A program made the translations under genes and the position numbers. Source: Roseovarius aestuarii (GTDB lineage: Bacteria; Pseudomonadota; Alphaproteobacteria; Rhodobacterales; Rhodobacteraceae). From it: DNA of 64,000 nucleotides. The stretch spans positions 350,737 to 414,736 of the forward strand of contig JAPWHL010000001.1 in NCBI GenBank assembly GCA_027214255.1, read 5' to 3'. The notes beneath the pieces are model-generated. The model was not told where the DNA came from. It ran no database searches and saw only the letters and a list, made by a program, of their open reading frames with translations. This document shows positions 26,601 through 35,333 of the stretch, piece after piece; position 1 is the first letter of the stretch; the number at the start of each line of letters is the position of its first letter.

Positions 26601-27356
26601 CTAAAGCAAAACCGAGATTTGCGCCGCGCAGGCTCTGACCTGGTCAATCAAAGCGTCATCCAACGAAAGCTGGGTCTGATGTCCTGAAACGTTGATTGCG
26701 CCGACATACTGTCCAGTCGAGTCTGTCAGAGGAGCCGCGATTGCCATCGTTCCCGACGCGAGCTGGGATTCCTGAGCGACAAAGCCGCGCGCACGATCCT
26801 TAGCAAGAGCTTTCTTTAACTCGGGAAGAGAAGCGATGGTTTTGTCTGTGAATTTCTCGAACACGTAAGAGTCAAAAAGCGCATCTACCGCTTGAGCGTC
26901 AAGATTGCTTAATAAAACTCGGCCCATTGCGGTTGCAAACGCCGGAAGTCGCGTCCCTACGGTGATGTTGGATACCATCACACTCTGAGACATTGCGCGA
27001 TAGATATAGACAACATCCGTGCCCTTCAGAACGCCGACATGCACGGAAAAACCCGTTTCATCTCGCAGGCGCATAGCATGATGATAGGCGACTTCGCTTA
27101 CGTCCAGCGACTTGATGTAGCTATAGCCAAGCTGCATGACCCGGGGAGCCAAACGGAATGTGCGCGAAATTGGATCGCGTTCCAGATACCCTTCGGCTTC
27201 CAGCGTTTGAACAAACCTGTAGGCGGCAGAGCTTGTGACAGAAATTTCATCCGCGATCTGCGACAGCGTCATCTGAGAACGGCTTGGGCCAAAGGCTTCT
27301 AGGATATGGAGCCCCCGCAAGAGCGAGTTCGAGCGATATTGTTTTTCGTTAACCAT
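26601..27356 (-). CDS. IclR-family regulator of the hut/TAXI locus
   Basis: 251 residues. The N-terminal winged helix (LLRGLHILEAFG, LSQIADEISVTSSAAYRFVQTLEAEGYLERD) is followed by the IclR effector domain (HVGVLKGTDVVYIYRAMS, VGTRLPAFATAMGRVLLS, GFVAQESQLASGTMAIAAPL). It is the last gene of the minus-strand hutG-hutF-iclR unit, one base after hutF, and probably controls this unit and the divergent TAXI transporter. Ligand unknown; an intermediate such as formylglutamate or the transported substrate is a reasonable guess. Confidence 0.9.
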   Translation of the reverse strand: MVNEKQYRSNSLLRGLHILEAFGPSRSQMTLSQIADEISVTSSAAYRFVQTLEAEGYLERDPISRTFRLAPRVMQLGYSYIKSLDVSEVAYHHAMRLRDETGFSVHVGVLKGTDVVYIYRAMSQSVMVSNITVGTRLPAFATAMGRVLLSNLDAQAVDALFDSYVFEKFTDKTIASLPELKKALAKDRARGFVAQESQLASGTMAIAAPLTDSTGQYVGAINVSGHQTQLSLDDALIDQVRACAAQISVLL

Positions 27357-27357
27357 C

Positions 27358-28773
27358 CTAGACTATTAGATTTTCTGACAACCGCCGCAAAGAGCGAAAA
27401 TATGCTTTGTTGATCTTGTCTTCGTCCGGGTGATGGCCGTTCTCTATTGTCTTTTTCCCTTTGACATAGACATCACCCAATCCGCGTGATTGTCCGGAAA
27501 AAATGTGAAAATCCAGCGCGGCTTCGGGCGAAACGCAGGCCATGGCACCTTGGGTGTCATGGGGCAGCTCGATGAAATTCGCCTCTAGTCCGGTTTCGAT
27601 GGCGCCGCAGTTCTTGCCCGCTGCCCGCGCCCCACCTTGCGCCGCATTGGACCATAGAAAGGCGCCGGTGTTTGGCAATGGAGCAGAACACAGAACATTG
27701 CGCTCGCGGCGGATCAATCTCTGGCTGTATTCAAGCATCCTAAGCTCTTGTCTGGGATCTGTGCTGATGTTGCTATCTGATCCAATTCCAAAATGGCCAT
27801 CCTGGCCAAGATAGTCCACGGCGGGGAATATACCGTCACCAAGGTTGGATTCAGTCAAAGGGCACAGGCCCACAGTCGCCCCGGATTTTGCAATTGCGCT
27901 TACTTCGCTGTCATCCAAGTGGGTGGCATGGATAAGGCACCAGTTTTCATCGACAGGGGCTTGTGCCATCAAGGCGGTTACAGGGCGCATCCCGTTGTGG
28001 GCCTGACTGTCGGCAACTTCTTTGGTCTGTTCCGCCACGTGGATGTGTACCGGGCATCCGGGCAGCTTATCCTGTCGCAATGCAAGCAACCATTGAAGGC
28101 TGTCTTCATCAACCGCACGCAGCGAATGCGGCGCGATACCAAGCGTTGTGGTACCTTCGCTTGGCAAACTCGCTTTGAGAGCATCGATCAGTCGGGCGTA
28201 TTGCTCTCGTGTATTGATGAAGCGGCGCTGAGACTCTGTTGGGGATTGCCCGCCAAAGTTGGAAAACGCATAAAAGACGGGCAGGTGGGTCAGCCCCATT
28301 CCCGTAGCGTGTGCCGCATTGAAAATGGATGCCGACAGCTCTGCGGGATTTGCGTAAAACCGCCCGTCCATATCGTTGTGAAGATAGTGGAATTCTACAG
28401 TTTCCGTGTAGCCACCTTTGAGAAGCTCCATATACAGCTTTGCCGTGATGGCCTGTAGATCCTCGGGGGAAACATTATGCGCGAAGTAATACATCATCTC
28501 GCGCCAGGACCAGAAGCTGTCCACCGGGTTGCGCCGACATTCACTTAGACCCGCCATTGCATATTGAAAGGAATGGCTGTGCAGGTTGACCATGCCGGGG
28601 ACAACGGGGTTCTCTATGATCTGAAACCCTTTGGGGTTTTCGTCTTCGGTTACAGAGCCGAAATTCCCTAAATCCGTGATTTCGGCAGAGAGATTCTCAA
28701 CCCAACCAAGGGGTGTCAAAACCTGTTTGAAGTGAAAACCCATTTCAATTGATCCATTCTGCGGGTGTGTCAT
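27358..28773 (-). CDS. hutF: Formimidoylglutamate deiminase
   Basis: A 471-residue amidohydrolase-superfamily enzyme. The metal site HSHSF (VPGMVNLHSHSFQ), HIHVAEQ, LIHATHLDD and GSDSNIS are present. The length and the phrases FQYAMAGLSE and DSFWSWREMMYYFA are those of HutF, which turns N-formimidoyl-L-glutamate into N-formyl-L-glutamate and ammonia. Its product is the substrate of the neighbouring HutG, whose stop overlaps the hutF start (ATGA). hutH and hutU, needed for full histidine breakdown, are not in the window. Confidence 0.92.
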   Translation of the reverse strand: MTHPQNGSIEMGFHFKQVLTPLGWVENLSAEITDLGNFGSVTEDENPKGFQIIENPVVPGMVNLHSHSFQYAMAGLSECRRNPVDSFWSWREMMYYFAHNVSPEDLQAITAKLYMELLKGGYTETVEFHYLHNDMDGRFYANPAELSASIFNAAHATGMGLTHLPVFYAFSNFGGQSPTESQRRFINTREQYARLIDALKASLPSEGTTTLGIAPHSLRAVDEDSLQWLLALRQDKLPGCPVHIHVAEQTKEVADSQAHNGMRPVTALMAQAPVDENWCLIHATHLDDSEVSAIAKSGATVGLCPLTESNLGDGIFPAVDYLGQDGHFGIGSDSNISTDPRQELRMLEYSQRLIRRERNVLCSAPLPNTGAFLWSNAAQGGARAAGKNCGAIETGLEANFIELPHDTQGAMACVSPEAALDFHIFSGQSRGLGDVYVKGKKTIENGHHPDEDKINKAYFRSLRRLSENLIV

Positions 28774-29594
28774 TGCGTGGTCGTCATATTCGCGTGCGGC
28801 GCAATCGAGGCTTGGGCCACCTTGATAAGATCACACGCGAGTGCGCGAACAACCGATTGCAGGGCCTCGGTCCCTGCCGGGTCCAAGGTCCATGGGGGCG
28901 ATTCTTGCATATAAATGCGCTGGGATATTTCGAGCTGCAAAGCATGAACCCCTGATGACGGTTGGGCATAGTGACGGGTGATAAAGCCGCCCTTGAAGCG
29001 GCCATCGGTGACTTTGGTGAGGCTTGTGCTGGCCAAAACCTGTTCGGCGCACTCTATGAAGGCCGTTCCAGCGGATCGCCCGCTATTGGTTCCAAGGTTG
29101 AGATCGGGCAGCCTGCCATCGAAAAGGCGCGGGACTTCGGAGCGAATGGAATGAAGATCAAGCAGAACGCACACGCCATGTTGAGCTTTGACGCGTGAAA
29201 TTTCGTTTTTCAGCGCAAGGTGATAGGGGGCCCAATAGTCTGAAATGCGCGCCGCGATCTCTGGGCGCGTTGGTTCCTGACCTTCCAAGTAAAGTGGGTT
29301 TCCATCGAAATCTATGTCTGAAACCAAGCCGGTCGTTGCCCCTGCATAAAGGGCCTCATCATCCGCTGACCTGTTTAGGTCTATGACATAACGGGAAAAA
29401 TTGGCGCTCATCAGTGATGCCCCCAAAGGGCGGCAGGCTTGGGCGATTTGTATCATGTGCCAATCGGTGTCTTTCAGATCACGTGCCTCTGGTCGCAACC
29501 GATCTTCGAGGCCCGCTGACAAAGCCAGACCCGCGTGGGGCACGTTCACCACCAGTGGCGAACTGCCCGTGCTGAGCGCATAGATGGGGGGCAT
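28770..29594 (-). CDS. hutG: N-formylglutamate deformylase
   Basis: 274 residues of the N-formylglutamate amidohydrolase family. Key features are VVNVPHAG near residue 15, DLNRSADD with the Arg of the active site, LLDLHSIRSEVPR and the final LQLEISQRIYM. It hydrolyses N-formyl-L-glutamate to glutamate and formate, completing the five-step Hut branch with HutF. It is the first gene of the minus-strand unit and faces the TAXI binding protein across a 119-bp AT-rich region. Confidence 0.92.
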   Translation of the reverse strand: MPPIYALSTGSSPLVVNVPHAGLALSAGLEDRLRPEARDLKDTDWHMIQIAQACRPLGASLMSANFSRYVIDLNRSADDEALYAGATTGLVSDIDFDGNPLYLEGQEPTRPEIAARISDYWAPYHLALKNEISRVKAQHGVCVLLDLHSIRSEVPRLFDGRLPDLNLGTNSGRSAGTAFIECAEQVLASTSLTKVTDGRFKGGFITRHYAQPSSGVHALQLEISQRIYMQESPPWTLDPAGTEALQSVVRALACDLIKVAQASIAPHANMTTTQ

Positions 29595-29713
29595 TATTGG
29601 ATTCCATTTTTATATTCGAAATTATAATTTGACATCCAAAAATGGCTCAGTCAATGTTTTGCAAAACTAAACTGCGTCGCTGGGCGCCAAATCGCATTCA
29701 CAAGGAGATAGAA
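29595..29713. promoter_or_regulatory. Divergent control region hutG / TAXI transporter
   Basis: This AT-rich stretch in GC-rich DNA contains the inverted repeats CCATTTTT (29604-29611)/AAAAATGG (29638-29645) and TTGGAT (29597-29602)/ATCCAA (29634-29639), a central TTCGAA, TATAAT at 29623-29628 and TTGACA at 29629-29634. It is the natural place for an IclR operator between the two units. AAGGAGATAGAA at its right edge is the ribosome site of the binding-protein gene. Confidence 0.45.
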
Positions 29714-30691
29714 ATGCTGTCACGTCGATCATTGCTTGTTTCAGGTGCCGCTGCTTCGCTGGCTGGCCTGATGGGAACTACCGCAATCGCGCAATCCAGA
29801 ACGTTTTTCGGCATCGCAACAGGCGGCACCGGCGGAACGTATTATCCGCTGGGCGGCATGCTGGCACAGTTGATCTCCAACACTGCCGAACTGCCCGATC
29901 AGCGCCTTTCGGCGACAGCTGAAACCGGCAACGCATCGGTTGCGAACACCAAATTGTTGGGCCGTCATGAGATCGAAAGCGCGTTTGCCGCTGCGGATAT
30001 TCTGGACGCTGCTTACCGGGGTGTTGGCCAGTTCGAAGGCGAGCCAATCTCCAATGTGCGCGCCATCGGTGCGCTTTATCCGGAAACTGTGCAACTGGTT
30101 GTGCGGGCTGACTCGGGTATCGAAAAATTCGAAGACCTGAAGGGCAAGTCGGTTTCCTCTGGCGCGCCTGGTTCCGGGCAATGGCAGCTTTTGGGTGACC
30201 TCATTGAGGCGCATGGCATGTCGCGTGAGGATCTGTCCGAAGATTTCTCTTCCTTCTCGCAATCTGTTGAAAAGATCAAAGACGGCAATCTTGATGCATC
30301 CTTGATCACGGCGGGCGCTCCAACGTCTTCTGTCACAGAATTGGCCAACGGCCACGAAATTCGCATTGTGCCTCTGTCAGGTCCGGCAATCGCCAAACTG
30401 CAGGAAACGCAGCCCTATTACGTCAATGCTATCTTGCCAGCGGGTTCGTACAACGGCGTGGATCATGATGTGGAAACTCTTGCTGTTCGCGCGATCTGGG
30501 CCACCCATGATGGTGTCTCCGATGACGTTATCTATGCCGTGACAAAGGCGCTTTACGAAAACACCGAGACACTTGGCCAAGTGCACCCAAAGGGTAAAGA
30601 AATCTCTGCGCAGACCGCGCTTCAGAGTGTTTCGATCCCGGTTCACCCTGGCGCTGCCAAATACTATGCAGAAATTGGTGTTTCGCAGTAA
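29714..30691 (+). CDS. TAXI-family TRAP solute-binding protein
   Basis: 325 residues from ATG 29714 (MLSRRSLLVSG), chosen because AAGGAG stands 8 nt upstream; a start at 29642 would add a basic leader with no ribosome site. The signal peptide has a twin-arginine-like RRSLL and ends at TTAIAQS. The mature protein opens with FFGIATGGTGGTYYPLGG, the hallmark of TAXI binding proteins, with SGAPGSGQWQ and VAVRAIWATHDGVSD-like later parts. It delivers an unknown substrate (TAXI ligands include glutamate and related acids) to the fused permease two genes downstream. Histidine-derived or glutamate-like ligands are suggested by hutFG (inference). Confidence 0.88.
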   Translation: MLSRRSLLVSGAAASLAGLMGTTAIAQSRTFFGIATGGTGGTYYPLGGMLAQLISNTAELPDQRLSATAETGNASVANTKLLGRHEIESAFAAADILDAAYRGVGQFEGEPISNVRAIGALYPETVQLVVRADSGIEKFEDLKGKSVSSGAPGSGQWQLLGDLIEAHGMSREDLSEDFSSFSQSVEKIKDGNLDASLITAGAPTSSVTELANGHEIRIVPLSGPAIAKLQETQPYYVNAILPAGSYNGVDHDVETLAVRAIWATHDGVSDDVIYAVTKALYENTETLGQVHPKGKEISAQTALQSVSIPVHPGAAKYYAEIGVSQ

Positions 30692-30701
30692 ATCCAATCC
30701 A

Positions 30702-31169
30702 ATGGCGAACAAGGGGCTATGCGTCCTCTTGTTCGTCGTGTTTTTAGGCTGGGCCCCGATTGTTTCGGCGGCCCAGCTTTGCTTGGTTGACCCGAAATCT
30801 GATCAAGAGGTAACGCGCTTTGATACCGGCGAGGATCGGACATTTGCGCTGGCGTTCATCCACTCTGTGTCGCTTACACCGGTTCGAGATGAATACTTGA
30901 TGCAAGGGGCGGCCATTACCCAGACCCGCGAAATATTCGAAGCTCATGGCGCTGGCCTGCCTTCGTTTGCAGATGATATAGGGGCAACAGGCTGGCAATT
31001 CGAAGACGGTAAATTCATTCTGGAAATGCAGCGCCCGCTTGATCAAATGCGTGTGCGTATTCAAGAAGAGTATAAGAACACCCTGCATATCGCGGGCCGC
31101 GATGTGGTTCTGTCCCAATTTGGCTATTCAGTCTTAGTGCTGCGCGCTTGCTCCCGCGAAAGGAAATGA
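30702..31169 (+). CDS. DUF1850 protein of the TAXI-TRAP operon
   Basis: 155 residues from ATG 30702. A signal peptide or anchor (residues about 5-24, ending VSAAQ) precedes the DUF1850 signature: FIHSVSLTPVRDEYL, IFEAHGAGLPS. DUF1850 genes commonly sit between TAXI binding protein and fused permease, but no molecular role is established; it is probably a periplasmic accessory. Translation from ATG 30666 is possible but would start inside the upstream gene. Confidence 0.8.
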   Translation: MANKGLCVLLFVVFLGWAPIVSAAQLCLVDPKSDQEVTRFDTGEDRTFALAFIHSVSLTPVRDEYLMQGAAITQTREIFEAHGAGLPSFADDIGATGWQFEDGKFILEMQRPLDQMRVRIQEEYKNTLHIAGRDVVLSQFGYSVLVLRACSRERK

Positions 31170-31170
31170 A

Positions 31171-33396
31171 ATGACACATGACCCAAACCAGTCTGTTCCT
31201 TCGGAATCTGAACTGAGCCAAGAAGAAATTGACGAAATGATCCGCGAGTTCGACTCGGAGTCGAACTTTCGTCAGACGGTTGGCCCGATCGCCATCCTGA
31301 TCACCGTCGCATCCGTCACGCTTTCGCTGTTTCATCTCTATACGGCGGGCTTTGGCCTGCTGAACGAGGTCATGCACCGCACCGTTCACCTTGCCTTCGT
31401 CATGGGGCTGGTGTTCTTGGTTTTCCCACGCAAGCGCGCCAACCCTACGCCGGCTCTTTGGGGCACGTCGCTGATCTTTTTCGCGTTCTACCTCTATTTG
31501 ATATTTGACCTGTTCAACAATCTCCCGTCTTCCACGGAAGCGTATGTTTTTACAGCCGCGATGTTTGGTTTGGCTGTACTGACATTGCCGATTGATGGGC
31601 GCACCCGTGATCCGGGCAAGGTTGGCCTGCGGGATTGGCTGTTTGCCGCTTTGGGCGCTGCGACCTCTGCCTATCTTGTCGTCTTCTTTCGCGACGTCTT
31701 TATCGTAAATGTGGGGGACCCGCGCCCGCAAGAATACATGATGGGGCTTGTCACCATCCTGATCGTTCTAGAGGCAACGCGCCGCACAATGGGGCCGACG
31801 TTGGCCTATATCGGGGCTGCCTGCATTTTGTACGCGATGTTTGGTCCCTATATGCCGGGGATTTTGGCGCACCGTGGCTATGGGATCGACAGGATCATCA
31901 ACCACCTCTACGTCGGCACCGAGGGCATCTATGGTGTCGCGGTTGGCGTTGTTGCAACCTATGTGTTCCATTTCGTCCTGTTTGGCATCCTTGCGCAAAT
32001 GAGTGGCCTGGGACAACTGTTCATCGACTTGGCGACAGTCGTCGCTGGGCGCCATTCAGGGGGGAGCGCAAAGGTTTCCGTGGTGTCTTCGGGCTTCTTC
32101 GGGATGATCTCGGGGTCACCGATTGCGAACACGGTAACGACCGGGGCCTTTACCATCCCGCTTATGAAAAAGATGGGCTTTTCCGGGCGTTTTGCCGGAG
32201 CGGTGGAAGCATCGGCCTCATGCGGGGGGCAGGTTACACCGCCGATCATGGGGGCTTCTGCCTTTGTCATGACGGAAATGCTGGGCGTGCCGTATAATGA
32301 GATCATCTTGATCGCCATTATTCCTGCGGCCTTCCACTATCTGGCCATTTTGCTCATGGTTCATCTTGAATCAAAACGTTTGCGCCTTGCCGGGATGGAA
32401 AGTGACAAGATTCCTCGGATGGCTGCAATTCTGAAGCGCTCATGGCATTTACTTGTTCCTCTTGGGGTCATGGTCACGTTGCTTTTGATGCAATACACGC
32501 CATTTCTCGCGGCTTTCTGGGGCATTCTGTTGACCATTGCCGTGTCCTATACGCCGCTGGTCGCCCATGCTTTGGGGGATCGGAATATGGATCTGAACAC
32601 TGTTCTGACGCCCAAAAAACTGGTGATTGGATTTGAAGATGGGGCCAAGTTTGCTTTGGCAATTGGTGCGGCCTGTGCCTGTGTCGGGTTCTTGCTGGGC
32701 ATAACAACATTGACGGGGCTTGGGTTCAAGTTCTCGGCGGCTGTTGTCCAACTGGCATATGATGTTGCCGCTATTGTCATTTCCTTCGACTTTACCGGAT
32801 TGCTGGCAGAAAAGTCCGTCGCCCTGTTCTTTGGGTTGGTGTTTGTTGCGATTGCTTGCATTCTGATGGGTGCCGGCATTCCAACAACCCCGACCTATAT
32901 CATTCTGGCCTCGATTGCGGCGCCGGCCCTGACAGAGTTTGGCGTACCTTTGATTGCGACGCACTTTTTCGTGTTCTATTTTGGGGTGCTTGCAGATGTG
33001 ACGCCGCCTGTCGCGCTTGCGGCCTACGCCGCTGCCGGGTTGTCTCGTGCCAGCCCCATGCAGACAGGTGTCACAGCCTTTAGATTGTCGATGGGTAAGG
33101 CGCTGGTGCCATTCATGTTTATCTATGCGCCAAGCCTGCTGTTCGTGGATTTCTCGCCCGTCGAATTCGTTGGCGCGCTTCTAAGCGGTATCCTTGCTAT
33201 CGTTGCCTTGTCTGCGGCCTATATCGGGTTTTTCGGCAGCGATTTGAAACGCTATGAAAAAGTGGTGCTGACGATCGCGGGGTTGATCCTGATTTCGACC
33301 AACTGGATTGCAATGCTCATCGGGACATTGATGGTTCTGGCGGTTCTATGGCCAGCCTACAAAGGCAGACACAACCACGCGAACGCGGCTGTTTAA
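31171..33396 (+). CDS. TRAP transporter fused permease (4TM+12TM, TAXI type)
   Basis: 741 residues. The N-terminal 50 residues are acidic and cytosolic; then about four helices of the DctQ-like part (residues 45-210) and the large DctM-like part (from about 215). Typical phrases are SGFFGMISGSPIANTVTTGAFTIPLMKKMGF, ASASCGGQVTPPIMGASAFVM, MGAGIPTTPTYIILASIAAPAL and ADVTPPVALAAYAAAG. It is the sodium-coupled importer partner of the TAXI binding protein. It starts one base after the DUF1850 stop with AAGGAAATGAA in front. Confidence 0.93.
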   Translation: MTHDPNQSVPSESELSQEEIDEMIREFDSESNFRQTVGPIAILITVASVTLSLFHLYTAGFGLLNEVMHRTVHLAFVMGLVFLVFPRKRANPTPALWGTSLIFFAFYLYLIFDLFNNLPSSTEAYVFTAAMFGLAVLTLPIDGRTRDPGKVGLRDWLFAALGAATSAYLVVFFRDVFIVNVGDPRPQEYMMGLVTILIVLEATRRTMGPTLAYIGAACILYAMFGPYMPGILAHRGYGIDRIINHLYVGTEGIYGVAVGVVATYVFHFVLFGILAQMSGLGQLFIDLATVVAGRHSGGSAKVSVVSSGFFGMISGSPIANTVTTGAFTIPLMKKMGFSGRFAGAVEASASCGGQVTPPIMGASAFVMTEMLGVPYNEIILIAIIPAAFHYLAILLMVHLESKRLRLAGMESDKIPRMAAILKRSWHLLVPLGVMVTLLLMQYTPFLAAFWGILLTIAVSYTPLVAHALGDRNMDLNTVLTPKKLVIGFEDGAKFALAIGAACACVGFLLGITTLTGLGFKFSAAVVQLAYDVAAIVISFDFTGLLAEKSVALFFGLVFVAIACILMGAGIPTTPTYIILASIAAPALTEFGVPLIATHFFVFYFGVLADVTPPVALAAYAAAGLSRASPMQTGVTAFRLSMGKALVPFMFIYAPSLLFVDFSPVEFVGALLSGILAIVALSAAYIGFFGSDLKRYEKVVLTIAGLILISTNWIAMLIGTLMVLAVLWPAYKGRHNHANAAV

Positions 33397-33413
33397 GATG
33401 CTCCGATATACAC

Positions 33414-33439
33414 TGCTGGCGGCCTGTGGGCCGCCAGCA
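33414..33439. terminator. Strong 11-bp stem-loop after the TAXI permease
   Basis: TGCTGGCGGCC (33414-33424) pairs perfectly with GGCCGCCAGCA (33429-33439) across a 4-nt loop. No T-run follows, so factor-independent termination is uncertain; it separates the TAXI operon from the convergent megL gene. The rest of 33397-33558 has no credible gene. Confidence 0.5.
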
Positions 33440-33558
33440 TGTCAAAGCGGGAAACGGTTGGCGGGCAGGCGCTTTGAAATATTTCCGCCGCTTGAAAAGA
33501 TGCCTGACACCGGCTTGCAGTACTTGCTTAGAAAGTTTGTCAGGCGGCATGCCATGGC

Positions 33559-34761
33559 TTATGCCGTTTGCGCCAAATGCGGGCGCTCAAGCGCCTGACT
33601 AAGATCGTTTATAATATCCTTCACGTCTTCCAGACCAACTGACAACCGGATCAGCCCGTCACTGATACCGTGTTCTGCGCGTTCCTCGGGGGTGTAGGTT
33701 GAATGCGTCATCGAGGCTGGATGTTGGATCAGCGTTTCGGCATCCCCCAGAGAAACCGCGCGCCCGATCATGTTGAGTTGGTTCATCAACCTGCGCCCCG
33801 CCTCGATCCCGCCCATAAGTTCAAAGGCGATCATGGCGCCGGGCTTGTCCATTTGCCGCATGGCAAGTTCGTGCTGCGCAAAACTGCGCAATCCGGGGTA
33901 GTGGACCTTTGATACTGCTGGATGGTTTTCCAGCCAATCGGCCACCTCCTGCGCCGAGGTGCAATGGTGATCCATCCGCAGACGCAGTGTTTTTAACCCG
34001 CGCATCACCAGCATCGCGTTAAAAGGTGCCATGACGGCTCCGGTCATGTCCTTCATTCCGAACAGCCGGATGTCTGCAATTTGCTCTGCCCGGCCGACAA
34101 CGATGCCCGCAACCAAGTCGCCGTGCCCGCCGAGGTATTTTGTGGCGGAATGTACGACCAGATCCGCACCCAGAGAGATCGGGCGCGTCAGATAGGGCGT
34201 GGCATAGGTGTTGTCCACCACAACCACAGCGCCAGCGTCATGGGCAATGCGTGACACAGCAGCGATATCCACCAAACGCATGTTCGGGTTGGCAGGTGTT
34301 TCAAAATACACGACGCGCGTGCGCTCAGAAATCGCTGTTTTCAGGTTTGCGGGATCGGTCATATCAACATGCCTGATCGTGACGCCAAACTTGCCCAGCC
34401 CATGATGAAAAAACGAAAACGTGCAGCCATAAAGCGTTTTGTCGACGATCACTTCGTCGCCCGGAGCCAGCAACGTCCACAGGGTCGATGTGATCGCCCC
34501 CATGCCCGAGGCCAGCGCCAATCCGGCTTCGGCGCCCTCTAACGAGGCGATACGTTTTTCCAGCACATCAAGCGTCGGGTTCGAAATGCGCGAATAAACA
34601 TGCCCCGCGCGTTCACCGGCAAAGGTTTCACCGCCCGCCTCAGCCGTTTCAAAGGCAAAGGTCGATGTCAGATGCAGTGGCGGCGTCAACGCACCCTCAT
34701 GGGCCATAGGATCATATCCAAGGTGAATGGCGCGGGTGGCAAAGCCGTGATCGTTGTTCAT
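33559..34761 (-). CDS. megL: Methionine gamma-lyase (PLP, Cys/Met metabolism family)
   Basis: 400 residues from ATG 34761 (MNNDHGFATRAIH), with AGGAGT upstream on the minus strand; a longer in-frame start at 34818 would run into the promoter. Cys/Met-metabolism PLP family: YSRISNPT, the LASGMGAI phosphate-binding loop, VVDNTYATPYL and the PLP lysine in HSATKYLGGHGD. The length and GGHGDLVAG-type loop fit methionine gamma-lyase, which makes methanethiol, ammonia and 2-oxobutyrate. Cystathionine gamma-synthase/lyase is the alternative. The residue that normally distinguishes gamma-lyase (active-site Cys, near LYGCT) is present. Regulated probably by the divergent Lrp-type gene. Confidence 0.85.
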   Translation of the reverse strand: MNNDHGFATRAIHLGYDPMAHEGALTPPLHLTSTFAFETAEAGGETFAGERAGHVYSRISNPTLDVLEKRIASLEGAEAGLALASGMGAITSTLWTLLAPGDEVIVDKTLYGCTFSFFHHGLGKFGVTIRHVDMTDPANLKTAISERTRVVYFETPANPNMRLVDIAAVSRIAHDAGAVVVVDNTYATPYLTRPISLGADLVVHSATKYLGGHGDLVAGIVVGRAEQIADIRLFGMKDMTGAVMAPFNAMLVMRGLKTLRLRMDHHCTSAQEVADWLENHPAVSKVHYPGLRSFAQHELAMRQMDKPGAMIAFELMGGIEAGRRLMNQLNMIGRAVSLGDAETLIQHPASMTHSTYTPEERAEHGISDGLIRLSVGLEDVKDIINDLSQALERPHLAQTA

Positions 34762-34818
34762 GTCTATACTCCTGTTTTGGGGCAGGATAGGGCCGTACAA
34801 GTGCGGAAAATCTTTCAT

Positions 34819-34859
34819 ATTGCCTACGATGGCAGTAATAATTGGCAGGAAATGCCAAT
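34819..34859. promoter_or_regulatory. Two dyads in the megL/lrp divergent promoter
   Basis: ATTGGCA (34841-34847) and TGCCAAT (34853-34859) form a perfect inverted repeat with a 5-nt spacer. A weaker dyad, TTGCC-tacgat-GGCAG, is at 34820-34835. Their centres are about 22 bp apart, two helical turns, as expected for an Lrp/AsnC-type oligomer bound to one face. The second dyad lies just before the lrp start. Confidence 0.5.
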
Positions 34860-34871
34860 CACGGGGTTAAA

Positions 34872-35327
34872 ATGGACGAAAAAGACCGCCAGATCATTCG
34901 GGCCCTGCAACGCGATGGGCGTTTGTCAAACCAGCGACTCGCCGAGGAAGTCAGCCTATCCCCGTCACCCTGTCTGCGCCGCTTGCGCAATCTGGAAAAA
35001 ACAGGGGTGATTCAAGGGTATGCAGCCAAGATAGATGCGCGCGCTTATGGGCTGGCGATCACCGCTTTTGTTCGCATCCGACTTGAACGTCATGATGAAA
35101 AAACCGTGATGAACTTTGAGCATCAGGTCGCTCAGATGGAGCAAGTATTGGCCTGTCACGTTATGACCGGGCAAACCGACTATCAGCTGCACGTGGTCGT
35201 GGCCTCACTTGAGGATTACGAACGGTTTATCCGCGCCCGTCTGCAACGCGTCGGCGGGATTGGCTCTATTGATACCAGTTTTGCCTATGGAACGGTCAAA
35301 AACAGCAGTGTTTTTCCAGCGGGGTAA
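34872..35327 (+). CDS. Lrp/AsnC-family regulator
   Basis: 151 residues from ATG 34872 (MDEKDRQII). The N-terminal helix-turn-helix is RLSNQRLAEEVSLSPSPCLRRLRNLEKTGVIQGY, and the C-terminal RAM/AsnC effector domain follows (AFVRIRLERHD, HVMTGQTDYQLHVV). A GGGG stands 7 nt upstream. Divergent from megL, so it is likely to sense methionine or a related amino acid and control the lyase. It ends only 6 nt before the convergent soxG stop. Confidence 0.9.
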   Translation: MDEKDRQIIRALQRDGRLSNQRLAEEVSLSPSPCLRRLRNLEKTGVIQGYAAKIDARAYGLAITAFVRIRLERHDEKTVMNFEHQVAQMEQVLACHVMTGQTDYQLHVVVASLEDYERFIRARLQRVGGIGSIDTSFAYGTVKNSSVFPAG

Positions 35328-35333
35328 CGGGCG

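Noticed and set aside
33398..33598. 66-codon plus frame after the TAXI permease
   Set aside because: It spans a strong stem-loop and runs into the 3' end of megL; no family resemblance.
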